Below the pieces are notes generated by a model. That model worked only from the letters and a program-made list of their open reading frames with translations, was not told the origin of the DNA and ran no database searches. A stretch of 5,645 bases of DNA from Gaiellasilicea sp046594445 (GTDB lineage: Bacteria; Actinomycetota; Thermoleophilia; Gaiellales; Gaiellaceae): positions 1 through 5,645 of the forward strand of contig JBKJSM010000050.1 of the NCBI GenBank assembly GCA_046594445.1. Direction: 5' to 3'. Below are positions 1 to 5,645 of the stretch, piece after piece. Each line of letters opens with the position of its first letter. Position 1 is the first letter of the stretch. A program made the position numbers and the translations under genes.

Positions 1-575
1 GCGAGCGACAGGGCCGCGGCGGAGAGCGCCGCGAAGTCGTGCACGCCGAGGAAGGACGTCTCGCGCTGGCCGGGCCGCCGGCCCTCGAACTCGTCGACCA
101 GGCCGAGGAACTGGAGCACTCCCCAGGCGGTTGCCGCCGTGCTCCAGGCGACGAGCACCGTCGCCAGCGCGGCGAGGTCGGCAATCCGCCGCGCGAGGAG
201 CGGCACCGAGACGGCGAGGACCGCGTACTCCGTGTACTTCGCTGCGCTGACGAGGCTCTCCGCCAGCGGGTAGCCGTCGGTGACCGCCGGCCCATAGAGC
301 GTGCCGGCCAGAACGAGCCCGAGATAGACGACTGACGCGATCCAGACCGGCCGTCCGCAGCGAAGCGGCCCGACGCCGTCGCGGCCCGCCGAGGCCAGGG
401 CAGCGAGCCCGACGGCGAGGACGGCGACGTCGGCCAGCTCGACGGAGAGGCTCGTGGAGCCGAGCGAGGCCGAGAAGCCGGGGCTATACCGGGCGTGGAG
501 GAAGAGCGGCGGGATCGCGAGGGCGAGCACCAGCGCACCCGCGGACGGGCGTCCGGCGGTGAGGTTCGGGCGCAT
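1..575 (-). CDS. O-antigen ligase/polymerase-like membrane protein (Wzy/WaaL type), N-terminal part, cut by the window edge
   Basis: The minus strand is open from an ATG at 575 to the window edge, giving 191 residues beginning MRPNLTAGRP with no stop. Hydrophobic stretches at about residues 12-27, 48-64, 79-96, 115-131, 132-156 and from 178 onward give a polytopic inner-membrane protein. The segment RRPGQRETSFLGVHDFAALS (residues 166-185) resembles the loop and following helix near the middle of Wzy/WaaL-like proteins, which polymerise or ligate lipid-linked glycans on the outer face of the membrane. The family usually has 400-500 residues, so well over half is missing, including the large periplasmic/external loop. 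The ATG is preferred because AAGGGA (minus strand, 581-586) lies 5 bases upstream. A GTG directly before it (576-578) is too close to that site, and an in-frame TAA (585-587) blocks any longer start. The pairing with a divergent flippase and glycosyltransferases supports the role. Choosing between polymerase and ligase is not possible from this part. Confidence 0.8.
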   Translation of the reverse strand, partial: MRPNLTAGRPSAGALVLALAIPPLFLHARYSPGFSASLGSTSLSVELADVAVLAVGLAALASAGRDGVGPLRCGRPVWIASVVYLGLVLAGTLYGPAVTDGYPLAESLVSAAKYTEYAVLAVSVPLLARRIADLAALATVLVAWSTAATAWGVLQFLGLVDEFEGRRPGQRETSFLGVHDFAALSAAALSL

Positions 576-586
576 CACGTTCCCTT
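576..586. promoter_or_regulatory. 11-bp divergent intergenic gap between the ligase/polymerase-like gene and the flippase
   Basis: Only 11 bases separate the two divergent start codons (minus-strand ATG at 573-575 and the first plus-strand ATG at 587-589). Any promoter for one gene must therefore lie inside the first codons of the other. On the minus strand the gap carries the ribosome-binding site AAGGGA. On the plus strand no purine-rich ribosome-binding site is within normal range of the flippase ATGs; the nearest GAGG-like stretch, at 561-564, is more than 20 bases away. Confidence 0.7.
581..586 (-). promoter_or_regulatory. Ribosome-binding site of the ligase/polymerase-like gene
   Basis: Read on the minus strand this is AAGGGA, followed by 5 bases and then ATG at 575. 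It is a good match to the anti-Shine-Dalgarno core with a usable spacing, and it decides between the ATG and the GTG immediately before it. It implies that the transcript has a leader and starts within the first codons of the divergent flippase gene. Confidence 0.6.
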
Positions 587-591
587 ATGAT
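586..591 (+). promoter_or_regulatory. Possible -10 element (TATGAT) for the flippase operon
   Basis: TATGAT matches the sigma-70/SigA -10 consensus TATAAT at five of six positions and is one of few AT-rich patches in this GC-rich region. A start of transcription 7 bases downstream would fall near 598, just before the third in-frame ATG (602-604), giving a very short or absent leader. No convincing -35 hexamer is present 16-18 bases upstream, which is common for actinobacterial promoters. The element also contains the first annotated ATG of the flippase, so if it is the promoter the real start is the ATG at 602. This is a pattern match only. Confidence 0.35.
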
Positions 592-1888
592 GGCCCCTCG
601 GATGGGCTCGCGAGTGTTCAGGCGGCGCGTGGCGACCGCCGTCGCGACCTACGGCGCGACCGTGCTCGGCATCGTCATGGTCGCGGCGGCCACACGGCTG
701 CTCGGGGGCTACGAGTTCGGGCTCTTCGCGATCGTGCTCGCCGCGGTCGCGTTCTTCCAGCTCCTGCTCGACTCCACCGTTGAGGAGGCGGTCGTGAAGT
801 ACGGCTTTCGCTACGTCGCAGCGGAGCGTTGGGGCCGGTTGCGCCGGCTCTTCGCCGTCGCGCTTGCAGCGAAGTGGGCAGGAGGGCTCGCGGCGGCCGT
901 ACTGGTGCTCGTGCTCGCGCCCTTCGCGGACACGGTCTTCAACGCAGACGGGCTGCTGGTGCCAATGCTGCTGGGCGCGCTGATCCCGCTCGTCCAGGCC
1001 CCCGAGGCCGTCGCCGGCGCGGTGCTGCTCGTCCGTGGCCGCTACGACCTGCGCGCGTCGTTCTTCGTCGTCTCGATGGCCCTCCGGCTCGCCGGCGTCG
1101 GGCTTGGAGCGTCCTTTGGGGTCACGGAGGCGATCCTCGGGTACGTGCTCGCCCAGGCCCTCGCCTCGGTGGCGATCGGGGTCACGGCCGCCGCCCTGCT
1201 GCGGCGCTTTCCCGCCTCGCCGCACGAGGCCCTGGGCGAGGATGCGCACGGGATCCGCCGCTTCGTCGTCAACTCGGCGCTCGGCTCTGGCCTCGTCTCG
1301 CTGCGGACGACGGCCGCCCCGCTCGGGCTCGGCCTCGTCAGCAACCCTTTTCAGGTGGGGTACTTCCGCACCGGTCAGGCGCCGGTGACGGGGCTTGCGG
1401 CGCTCTCTTCGCCGGTCCGGCTGATCATGCTGACCGAGCAGACGCGCGACGTCGAACGTGGCCGCGACGACCTCCTCTGGCAATCGCTGAGGCGGTACTC
1501 GATCGTCGCGGCGGCGCTGCTCGTGCCCGTCGTCCCGGTGGCGTGGGCACTGTTGCCGTGGGCGGTCCCCTTCGTCTTCGGGAGCGACTTCGAGGCCGCC
1601 GTCGACCCCGCGCGGGTGCTGCTGCTCGCCGGCTCGATCCAGCTCGTGCTGGGCTGGTCGAAGTCGCTGCCGGTCTCCGTCGGGCGTCCCGGCCTGCGCA
1701 TTGTCGCCCACGGCGTCGAGACGGTCGTGCTAATCCCGCTCGTGCTCGTTCTGGGCGCGCGCTGGCAGGCGACGGGGGCAGCCGTTGCGTATCTCGTGGC
1801 CACCTGCGCGTTCGCGCTGACCTGGGTCGTGCTCCTCCTGCGGCTGCGGGGCGAGCCGCTCACGCGGGTCGAGGCGGCCGCACCGTGA
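587..1888 (+). CDS. Polysaccharide flippase, Wzx/MATE-like (MVF/MOP superfamily)
   Basis: The gene encodes a 433-residue polytopic membrane protein, close to the usual 420-480 of Wzx-type flippases, which move undecaprenyl-linked repeat units across the inner membrane. A basic N-terminus (SRVFRRR) precedes hydrophobic segments at about 17-37, 44-62, 89-112, 122-140, 158-175, 181-204, 227-250, 305-330, 342-358, 375-391 and 396-419, with one or two more possible between 125-150 and 265-282. Family-like features are the ATRLLGGYEFGLFAIV stretch after the first helix (residues 35-50) and the C-terminal FGSDFEAAV, SVGRPGLRIV and ATGAAVAYLVA segments (about 331-405). In-frame ATGs lie at 587, 590 and 602; a TGA at 560-562 prevents a longer form. 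None has a ribosome-binding site, and the ATG at 602 (428 residues) suits a near-leaderless start from TATGAT at 586. The gene leads the glycosyltransferase operon, with its TGA overlapping the next GTG by 4 bases. The substrate cannot be predicted. Confidence 0.88.
   Translation: MMAPRMGSRVFRRRVATAVATYGATVLGIVMVAAATRLLGGYEFGLFAIVLAAVAFFQLLLDSTVEEAVVKYGFRYVAAERWGRLRRLFAVALAAKWAGGLAAAVLVLVLAPFADTVFNADGLLVPMLLGALIPLVQAPEAVAGAVLLVRGRYDLRASFFVVSMALRLAGVGLGASFGVTEAILGYVLAQALASVAIGVTAAALLRRFPASPHEALGEDAHGIRRFVVNSALGSGLVSLRTTAAPLGLGLVSNPFQVGYFRTGQAPVTGLAALSSPVRLIMLTEQTRDVERGRDDLLWQSLRRYSIVAAALLVPVVPVAWALLPWAVPFVFGSDFEAAVDPARVLLLAGSIQLVLGWSKSLPVSVGRPGLRIVAHGVETVVLIPLVLVLGARWQATGAAVAYLVATCAFALTWVVLLLRLRGEPLTRVEAAAP
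1871..1877 (+). promoter_or_regulatory. Likely ribosome-binding site of the first glycosyltransferase
   Basis: GAGGCGG lies inside the end of the flippase gene, with its GAGG 10 bases before the GTG at 1885. It supports this GTG as the start, although the same frame stays open far upstream. Translation is probably also coupled through the 4-base stop/start overlap. Confidence 0.45.
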
Positions 1889-3012
1889 ACGTCCTCGTCG
1901 TCAGCGGCATCTGGCCGCCCGACGTGGGCGGCCCCGCCAGCCACGCGCCGGAGGTGGCGGGCTACCTTCGCTCGTGCGGGCACGAGGTCGAGGTCGTGAC
2001 CACCGCCGACCGCGAACCCGCTCCGCAGGCCTACCCGGTGTGCTGGACGAGCCGGCGGCTGCCGAAAGGCCCGCGGCACCTCCACGCCGCCTCGCTCGTG
2101 GCTCGTCGCGCCCGTGCGGCCGACGTCGTCTACACGACCGGCATGTTCGCCCGCAGCGCCGTCGGCGCCCGGCTCGCACGTCGGCCGTACGTCGTCAAGC
2201 TGACGGGCGACCCCGCGTTCGAGCGGCTGCGCGCGCGCGGCAGCGTCGGCGGGACGGTCGAGGACTTCCAGGCCAACCCGGCGCTCCAGGCCCGCCTGCT
2301 CGGCCGGCTGAGAGAGAGCGTGCTCCGCGGCGCCGCACACGTGTACTGCCCGAGCGAGTACCTGCGCACGCTCGTGCTCGCGTGGGGCGTCCCGCCCGAG
2401 CGCACCGGCGTGCTCCCGAACCCCGCCCCCGCCCGACCCGCGTTCGGCAACCGCGACGAGTTGCGCCGCAGCCTCGGGCTGGACGGCGTCGCGCTCGCCT
2501 TCGCCGGCAGGCTGACCGCTCAGAAATCACTCCACGTCCTGCTCGAGGCGCTGACGCTCGTGCCGGGGGTGACGCTTGCACTCGCCGGGGGCGGGCCTGA
2601 GCGGGAGGCCGTCGAGCGAGGAGTCCGCGAGCACGGGCTGGCCGACCGGGTGCAGCTCCTCGGGCCACGGAGCCGCGGCGAGGTGCTAGAGCTGTTCCAC
2701 GCGGCGGACGCAACCGTCCTCTCGTCCGGCTGGGAGAACTTCCCCCACTCGGTCGTGGAGTCGTTGGCCGTCGGGACGCCGGTTGTCGCCACAGCGGTGG
2801 GCGGGGTCGCTGAGGTGTTGCACGACGGCGAGAACGGGCTGCTCGTCCCGCCGGCCGACCCGCAGGCGCTCGCCGCCGCGATCGGGCGCTTCGCGGGCGA
2901 CGCCGAGCTGCGGCAGCGACTGCGGGCGGGAGCGGAGCCGTCGGTCGCCGCGTACAGCGTCGAGGCGCTGTTCGCCGACCTCGAGGCGACCCTGGCCCGG
3001 GCGGCACGATGA
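1885..3012 (+). CDS. Glycosyltransferase family 4 (GT-B fold), first of the operon
   Basis: This 375-residue protein has both halves of a retaining GT-B glycosyltransferase and no membrane segment, so it probably acts at the cytoplasmic face on a lipid-linked glycan. The N-terminal domain (about 1-185) opens with a Rossmann strand NVLVVSGIWPPDVGGPASH, with the PxxGG-type donor loop at 12-16. A KLTGDPAFER segment (about 105-114) followed by EDFQ places it among GT4 enzymes with a similar GDxAWE..EFQ stretch. The C-terminal domain (about 195-360) has GRLTAQKS with Arg209 and Lys214 as the expected diphosphate contacts, AGGGPE (234-239), and an intact EX7E motif, Glu284 and Glu292, in WENFPHSVVE. 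The start is GTG at 1885, overlapping the flippase stop (GTGA). The frame is open for about 350 codons upstream, but that part reads as low-complexity Arg/Ala/Pro inside the flippase gene and is not coding. Donor and acceptor sugars are unknown. Confidence 0.93.
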   Translation: MNVLVVSGIWPPDVGGPASHAPEVAGYLRSCGHEVEVVTTADREPAPQAYPVCWTSRRLPKGPRHLHAASLVARRARAADVVYTTGMFARSAVGARLARRPYVVKLTGDPAFERLRARGSVGGTVEDFQANPALQARLLGRLRESVLRGAAHVYCPSEYLRTLVLAWGVPPERTGVLPNPAPARPAFGNRDELRRSLGLDGVALAFAGRLTAQKSLHVLLEALTLVPGVTLALAGGGPEREAVERGVREHGLADRVQLLGPRSRGEVLELFHAADATVLSSGWENFPHSVVESLAVGTPVVATAVGGVAEVLHDGENGLLVPPADPQALAAAIGRFAGDAELRQRLRAGAEPSVAAYSVEALFADLEATLARAAR

Positions 3013-4130
3013 AGAGGCGCGTCCTCTTCGTCGCCCGCACGCGCTACGCGCTGCCGCTCGACCCCGGGCTAGCCCGCAAGTGGGACGCCCTCGGCGAGCG
3101 GCTCGACGTGCGCGTCCTCGCGGCCGCCGCGGCCGGCTCGCCGCGCACGGACGGCACCTTCGTGCTCGCCCCGGCGGCCGGCCCCAAAGTGCTCGACGGG
3201 CCGCTCTACTACCTGACGCTCCCGCTGCGCGTGGCCCGCGAGCTGCGCAGCTTCCACCCCGACGCCGTCGTCGCGCAGAGCCCGTACGAAGGAGCGGCGG
3301 TGCTCGCGGCCCGCCTGCTCGCGCGTAGCCGGGCCAAGCTCGTGCTCGACATCCACGGCGACTGGCGGACGTTCACCAGGCTCTACGGCTCCGGCAGCCG
3401 ACGCGCGCTCGACCCGGTCGCCGACCGCGTCGCAGCCGCCGTCGTCCGGAGAGCGGACGGCATCCGCACCGTCTCGGACTACACCACGAGCCTCGTCCGG
3501 GAGCTCGGACGGGAGCCCGCGGGCGTCTTTCCCGCGTACATGGATCTTCGTTCGTTCCTGGACGACCCGCCCGCGCCGTTGCCCGAGCAGCCGCGGGCGC
3601 TCTTCGTCGGGGTGCTGGAGCGATACAAGAACGTTGACGGCCTGGCCGCCGCCTGGCGCCTTGCGGCGCCGCGCGTGCCGGACGCGCGGCTGCTGCTCGT
3701 CGGCGCCGGCACGATGGCCGATGTGCCCCGGCGACTCGTGGCCGACTTGCCCCAGCAGACCGCGTGGGTGGAGCGGCTGACCTCGCCCGAAGTCGCTCGC
3801 GCACTCGACGAGTCGACGCTCCTCGTGCTGCCGTCTCGCTCCGAGGGGATGGGCCGTGTCGTCGTCGAAGCGCTCGCCCGCGGCCGGCCGGTGCTCGGCG
3901 CCCGCGTCGGCGGGATTCGCGATCTGATCGAGGACGGCGTCAACGGCGTTCTTGTGCAACCCGGCGACACCCCCGCGCTCGCCGACGCCCTCGCCGCGTT
4001 GCTCGCCGATCCCGAGCGGGTCGAGTCGCTAGCCGGCGCGGCGCGAGCGAGCGCGGTGCCGTGGATCCTCTCGCCGGAGGAGTTCGCCGAGCGGCAGGCC
4101 GAGGTCGTGGAGCGAGTGGTCGGCGCGTGA
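3009..4130 (+). CDS. Glycosyltransferase family 4-like (GT-B fold), second of the operon
   Basis: This 373-residue glycosyltransferase starts at ATG 3009, overlapping the previous stop by ATGA. The N-terminal domain begins KRRVLFVARTRYALPL and lacks the PxxGG donor loop of its upstream neighbour. DIHGDW (114-119) and the ADGIRTVSDYTTSLVRELG segment are features shared by GT4 enzymes of this type. In the C-terminal domain, VGVLERYKNVDGL carries Lys207 in the usual place, but the preceding conserved Arg of the GRLxxxK pattern is Val202. Arg205 is nearby and might stand in. The EX7E motif is intact: Glu279 and Glu287 in SEGMGRVVVEALARGRPV, followed by a typical GGIRDLIEDGVNGVLVQPGD loop. No signal peptide or transmembrane helix is seen. 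It is translationally coupled at both ends and presumably adds a later sugar to the same repeat unit. I am confident of fold and class; the sugar specificity is not readable. Confidence 0.92.
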   Translation: MKRRVLFVARTRYALPLDPGLARKWDALGERLDVRVLAAAAAGSPRTDGTFVLAPAAGPKVLDGPLYYLTLPLRVARELRSFHPDAVVAQSPYEGAAVLAARLLARSRAKLVLDIHGDWRTFTRLYGSGSRRALDPVADRVAAAVVRRADGIRTVSDYTTSLVRELGREPAGVFPAYMDLRSFLDDPPAPLPEQPRALFVGVLERYKNVDGLAAAWRLAAPRVPDARLLLVGAGTMADVPRRLVADLPQQTAWVERLTSPEVARALDESTLLVLPSRSEGMGRVVVEALARGRPVLGARVGGIRDLIEDGVNGVLVQPGDTPALADALAALLADPERVESLAGAARASAVPWILSPEEFAERQAEVVERVVGA

Positions 4131-5161
4131 AGCTGATCGTCGTCACGCAGCACGTCGATGCGCAGCATCCGTCGCTCGGAGCGACCGTTCCGAAGCTGCG
4201 AGCCCTCGCAGCGCGCGTCGACGAGCTCGTCGTGCTCGCCGACGCGGCGGCGCCGACGGCGCTGCCGGCGAACTGCACGGTGCGGCTCTTCTCGGCGCGA
4301 ACGCGGTTCGGTCGCGGACTCCGCTTCCTCCGCGTTCTCCTGGCGGAGCTGCGCGGCGCCGACGCCGTCCTCGCGCACATGTGCCCGATCTACGCCGTGC
4401 TCGCCGCCCCCCTCGCGCGGCCAAGAGGGGTGCGCGTGCTGCTCTGGTACACGCAGTGGCACGCGAGCCCGACCCTGAAGCTCGCGGAGCGAGCGTCGAC
4501 GCGCGTCCTCTCGGTCGAGCGGGCGTCGTTCCCGCTCTCCTCGCGCAAGCTCGACGCGATCGGCCACGGGATCGCGGCCGACGAGCTCGCCTGCCGGGGC
4601 GCGGACCCCGGAGGGTCGGACCTGACCGTGCTCGCGCTCGGCCGCTACTCGGCGGTCAAGGGCTACGCGACGCTGATCCGCGGGGTGGGCGAGGCGGTCG
4701 CGCGCGGCCTCGACGTGCGGCTCGCCGTCCACGGGCCGGTCTCGAACGAGCCGGAGACCCGTCACCGCGACGAGCTCGCCCTGCTCGCCTCGGAGCTGAG
4801 CCTGACCGAGCGTGTTGTCCTCGGCGAGGCGCTGCCGCGTTCGCAGGCGCTTGCGTCCTTGGCGCGGTCGAACGTCCTGGCGAGCGCGACCGTGCGCGGC
4901 GCGGCGGACAAGGTGGTGCTGGAGGCAGCGCTCAGCTGCGCGCCGGCAATCGTCCCTGAACACGCCTTTGTCGGCCTGGTGCCAGAGGTGCTGCGCTTTC
5001 GGGCAGATGATCCCGGCTCCGTCGCGGACGCCTTCGAGCGCTACGCGCGGCTCGACTCAGAGGAGCGCCAGCGCCTGGGCGAGACGCTACGGCAGCGCGC
5101 GCTGGACGGTCACACGGTCGAGTCGTGGGCCGACGCCGTCGTGCGAATCGCCTCCGCATAG
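4127..5161 (+). CDS. Glycosyltransferase family 4-like with altered EX7E motif, third of the operon
   Basis: The GTG at 4127 overlaps the previous stop (GTGA) and gives 344 residues, slightly short for GT4. The same frame is open upstream but only as a shadow of the second glycosyltransferase. The N-terminal domain starts KLIVVTQHVDAQHPSLG and has HMCPIYAV (about 84-91) and WYTQWHASPTLKLAERAS (from Trp107). It continues SVERASFPLSSRKLDAIGHGI (to Ile149), a pattern I associate with a GT4 subgroup having WYAH...LRLAE...FRLPSxKVxVIGQGID. The C-terminal domain has GRYSAVKGY with Arg173 and Lys178 as expected. Where GT4 enzymes have EX7E, this protein has Gly258 in place of the first Glu and Glu266 as the second, with Asp261-Lys262 between them (RGAADKVVLEA). 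This probably reflects a subgroup variant rather than decay, because the frame is intact. Its last 52 bases overlap the convergent glycosyltransferase. Confidence 0.88.
   Translation: MKLIVVTQHVDAQHPSLGATVPKLRALAARVDELVVLADAAAPTALPANCTVRLFSARTRFGRGLRFLRVLLAELRGADAVLAHMCPIYAVLAAPLARPRGVRVLLWYTQWHASPTLKLAERASTRVLSVERASFPLSSRKLDAIGHGIAADELACRGADPGGSDLTVLALGRYSAVKGYATLIRGVGEAVARGLDVRLAVHGPVSNEPETRHRDELALLASELSLTERVVLGEALPRSQALASLARSNVLASATVRGAADKVVLEAALSCAPAIVPEHAFVGLVPEVLRFRADDPGSVADAFERYARLDSEERQRLGETLRQRALDGHTVESWADAVVRIASA
5110..5161. other. 52-bp convergent (tail-to-tail) coding overlap
   Basis: The plus-strand glycosyltransferase ends with TAG at 5159-5161, and the minus-strand one ends with TGA at 5110-5112, so both strands are coding across 52 bases. 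The region encodes the C-terminal helix of the plus-strand protein (HTVESWADAVVRIASA) and the last 16 residues of the minus-strand protein (AEAIRTTASAHDSTV and the residue before it), which look like a dispensable tail after the usual VYAEAI-type end. No intergenic terminator fits between the two genes. Confidence 0.8.
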
Positions 5162-5645
5162 ACCGCGGCAGTCCGGCGCGCCATCGCGTCCGCCGAGAAG
5201 TGCTCGAGCGCGCGTGCCCGGCCCGCTGCGCCGAGAGTGCCGGGGTCGTCGAGTACGCGGACGACTGCGTCGGCCAGTGCGGGCGCGTCCTCCGGCGGCA
5301 CGAGGACGCCGGTCTCGGCGTCGCCGACGATCTCGGGGATCGAGCTGACGCGCGTCGCGACGATCGGCTTTCCGCTGAGCATCGCCTCCAGCAGCACGAG
5401 CCCGAACCCCTCCCAGCGCGCCGGGTGAACCAGCAGCTCGGCGCGCTCGAGCAGCGCCGCGACGTCGCCAGCCCGTCCGAGCAGGATGAGTGCGTCCGCG
5501 ACGCCGAGCTGGCGCGCAAGCGCCTCGAGCGAGTCCCGCTCCGGCCCCTCGCCGGCGATCACGAGGACGGCGCTCGGGTGTGACCCGAGGATCGAAGGCA
5601 GCGCCCGCACGACGAGGTCGAGTCCCTTCTGCGGCGCGAGCCGGC
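5110..5645 (-). CDS. Glycosyltransferase family 4, C-terminal half, cut by the window edge
   Basis: The minus-strand frame is open from the window edge to the TGA at 5110-5112 and yields 177 residues of a GT4 C-terminal nucleotide-sugar-binding domain. The GTG near 5610 is internal, not a start, because the frame continues upstream with RLAPQKGLDLVV, the conserved R-x-x-x-x-K donor-phosphate motif (fragment residues 1 and 6). Next come VLVIAGEGPERDSL (about 26-39) and an intact EX7E motif, Glu78 and Glu86, in RWEGFGLVLLEAMLSGKPIVAT. The end is the usual IPEIVGDAETGVLVPPED loop with C-terminal helices. The N-terminal acceptor-binding domain, likely around 180-200 residues, lies beyond the window. 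It is transcribed toward the flippase operon and overlaps its last gene by 52 bases. It probably ends an opposing operon of the same polysaccharide locus. Class is secure; specificity is unknown. Confidence 0.92.
   Translation of the reverse strand, partial: RLAPQKGLDLVVRALPSILGSHPSAVLVIAGEGPERDSLEALARQLGVADALILLGRAGDVAALLERAELLVHPARWEGFGLVLLEAMLSGKPIVATRVSSIPEIVGDAETGVLVPPEDAPALADAVVRVLDDPGTLGAAGRARALEHFSADAMARRTAAVYAEAIRTTASAHDSTV

Larger units (their letters stand above)
587..5161 (+). other. Putative four-gene operon: flippase plus three glycosyltransferases
   Basis: The four plus-strand genes are joined by identical 4-base overlaps: GTGA at 1885-1888, ATGA at 3009-3012 and GTGA at 4127-4130. 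With no internal gaps and clear functional kinship, they are very likely one transcript with coupled translation. Only the first junction has a recognisable ribosome-binding site (GAGGCGG at 1871). The second has none, and the third has only a weak GGAG at 4109-4112, 14 bases from its GTG. The downstream glycosyltransferases therefore probably rely on reinitiation by the ribosome that terminates just before. Confidence 0.8.

Noticed and set aside
39..335. Plus-strand open frame of 98 codons at the left end
   Set aside because: It is antisense to the polytopic membrane protein at 1-575, has no ribosome-binding site or domain, and is Arg/Glu-rich like other shadow frames.
575..1711. Long minus-strand open frame (378 codons) opposite the flippase gene
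   Set aside because: Its translation is Arg/Asp/Glu/Gly/His-rich low complexity with no domain, as expected for the antisense of a GC-rich gene; the plus strand encodes a coherent multi-helix flippase.
829..1884. Possible N-terminal extension or fusion of the first glycosyltransferase, since its frame is open for about 350 codons upstream
   Set aside because: The extension reads as Arg/Ala/Pro-rich nonsense overlapping the flippase, while the GT-B fold starts exactly at the GTG at 1885 with a stop/start overlap and a ribosome-binding site.
3764..4126. Upstream in-frame extension of the third glycosyltransferase
   Set aside because: It overlaps the conserved C-terminal domain of the second glycosyltransferase and translates to low-complexity Arg/Ala sequence; the Rossmann strand begins at the GTG at 4127.
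3479..4963. Very long minus-strand open frame (494 codons) opposite the second and third glycosyltransferases
   Set aside because: The composition is charged low complexity without recognisable motifs, and both plus-strand genes have intact glycosyltransferase motifs. Long antisense frames are expected at this GC content.
4925..5010. Slightly less GC-rich stretch near the end of the third glycosyltransferase
   Set aside because: The frame is intact, the protein sequence continues as a normal GT4 C-terminal domain, and the dip is too short to suggest transfer or a regulatory element.
5110..5610. GTG at 5608-5610 as the start of a short 166-residue protein
   Set aside because: The frame stays open to the window edge and encodes the conserved RLAPQKGLDLV motif upstream, so this is the interior of a truncated glycosyltransferase gene.

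Overview
The window comes from a very GC-rich genome. The strong G/C bias at third codon positions, the frequent ctc (Leu) and gtc/gtg (Val) codons, the GTG starts and the stop/start overlaps fit a high-GC actinobacterium. Thermoleophilia (Gaiellales/Solirubrobacterales) is my best guess from codon use and protein flavour, but this is inference. There is no rRNA, tRNA, mobile element, CRISPR array or clear repeat.

The whole window is one surface-polysaccharide locus of the Wzx/Wzy type. At the left, on the minus strand, is the N-terminal two-fifths or so of a multi-spanning membrane protein (575 down to the window edge) that looks like an O-antigen ligase/polymerase (Wzy/WaaL-like). Its start lies only 11 bp from the divergent start of a Wzx-like flippase (587-1888). 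The flippase leads a tightly coupled plus-strand operon with three GT-B, GT4-like glycosyltransferases (1885-3012, 3009-4130, 4127-5161). Each junction is a 4-bp RTGA stop/start overlap. At the right, on the minus strand, is the C-terminal half of a fourth GT4 glycosyltransferase (5645 down to 5110). It runs into the operon tail to tail, and the two coding ends overlap by 52 bp.

Together the genes suggest that lipid-linked repeat units are assembled at the inner face of the membrane by the glycosyltransferases, flipped by the Wzx-like protein, and polymerised or ligated outside by the divergent Wzy/WaaL-like protein. No initiating sugar-phosphate transferase and no nucleotide-sugar enzymes are in view; if present they lie outside the window.

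I see no new kind of system here. The points worth a second look are the very compact divergent start region with a possible (near-)leaderless flippase start, the non-canonical EX7E motif of the third glycosyltransferase, a substituted donor-site Arg in the second, the 52-bp convergent overlap, and the serial RTGA coupling.
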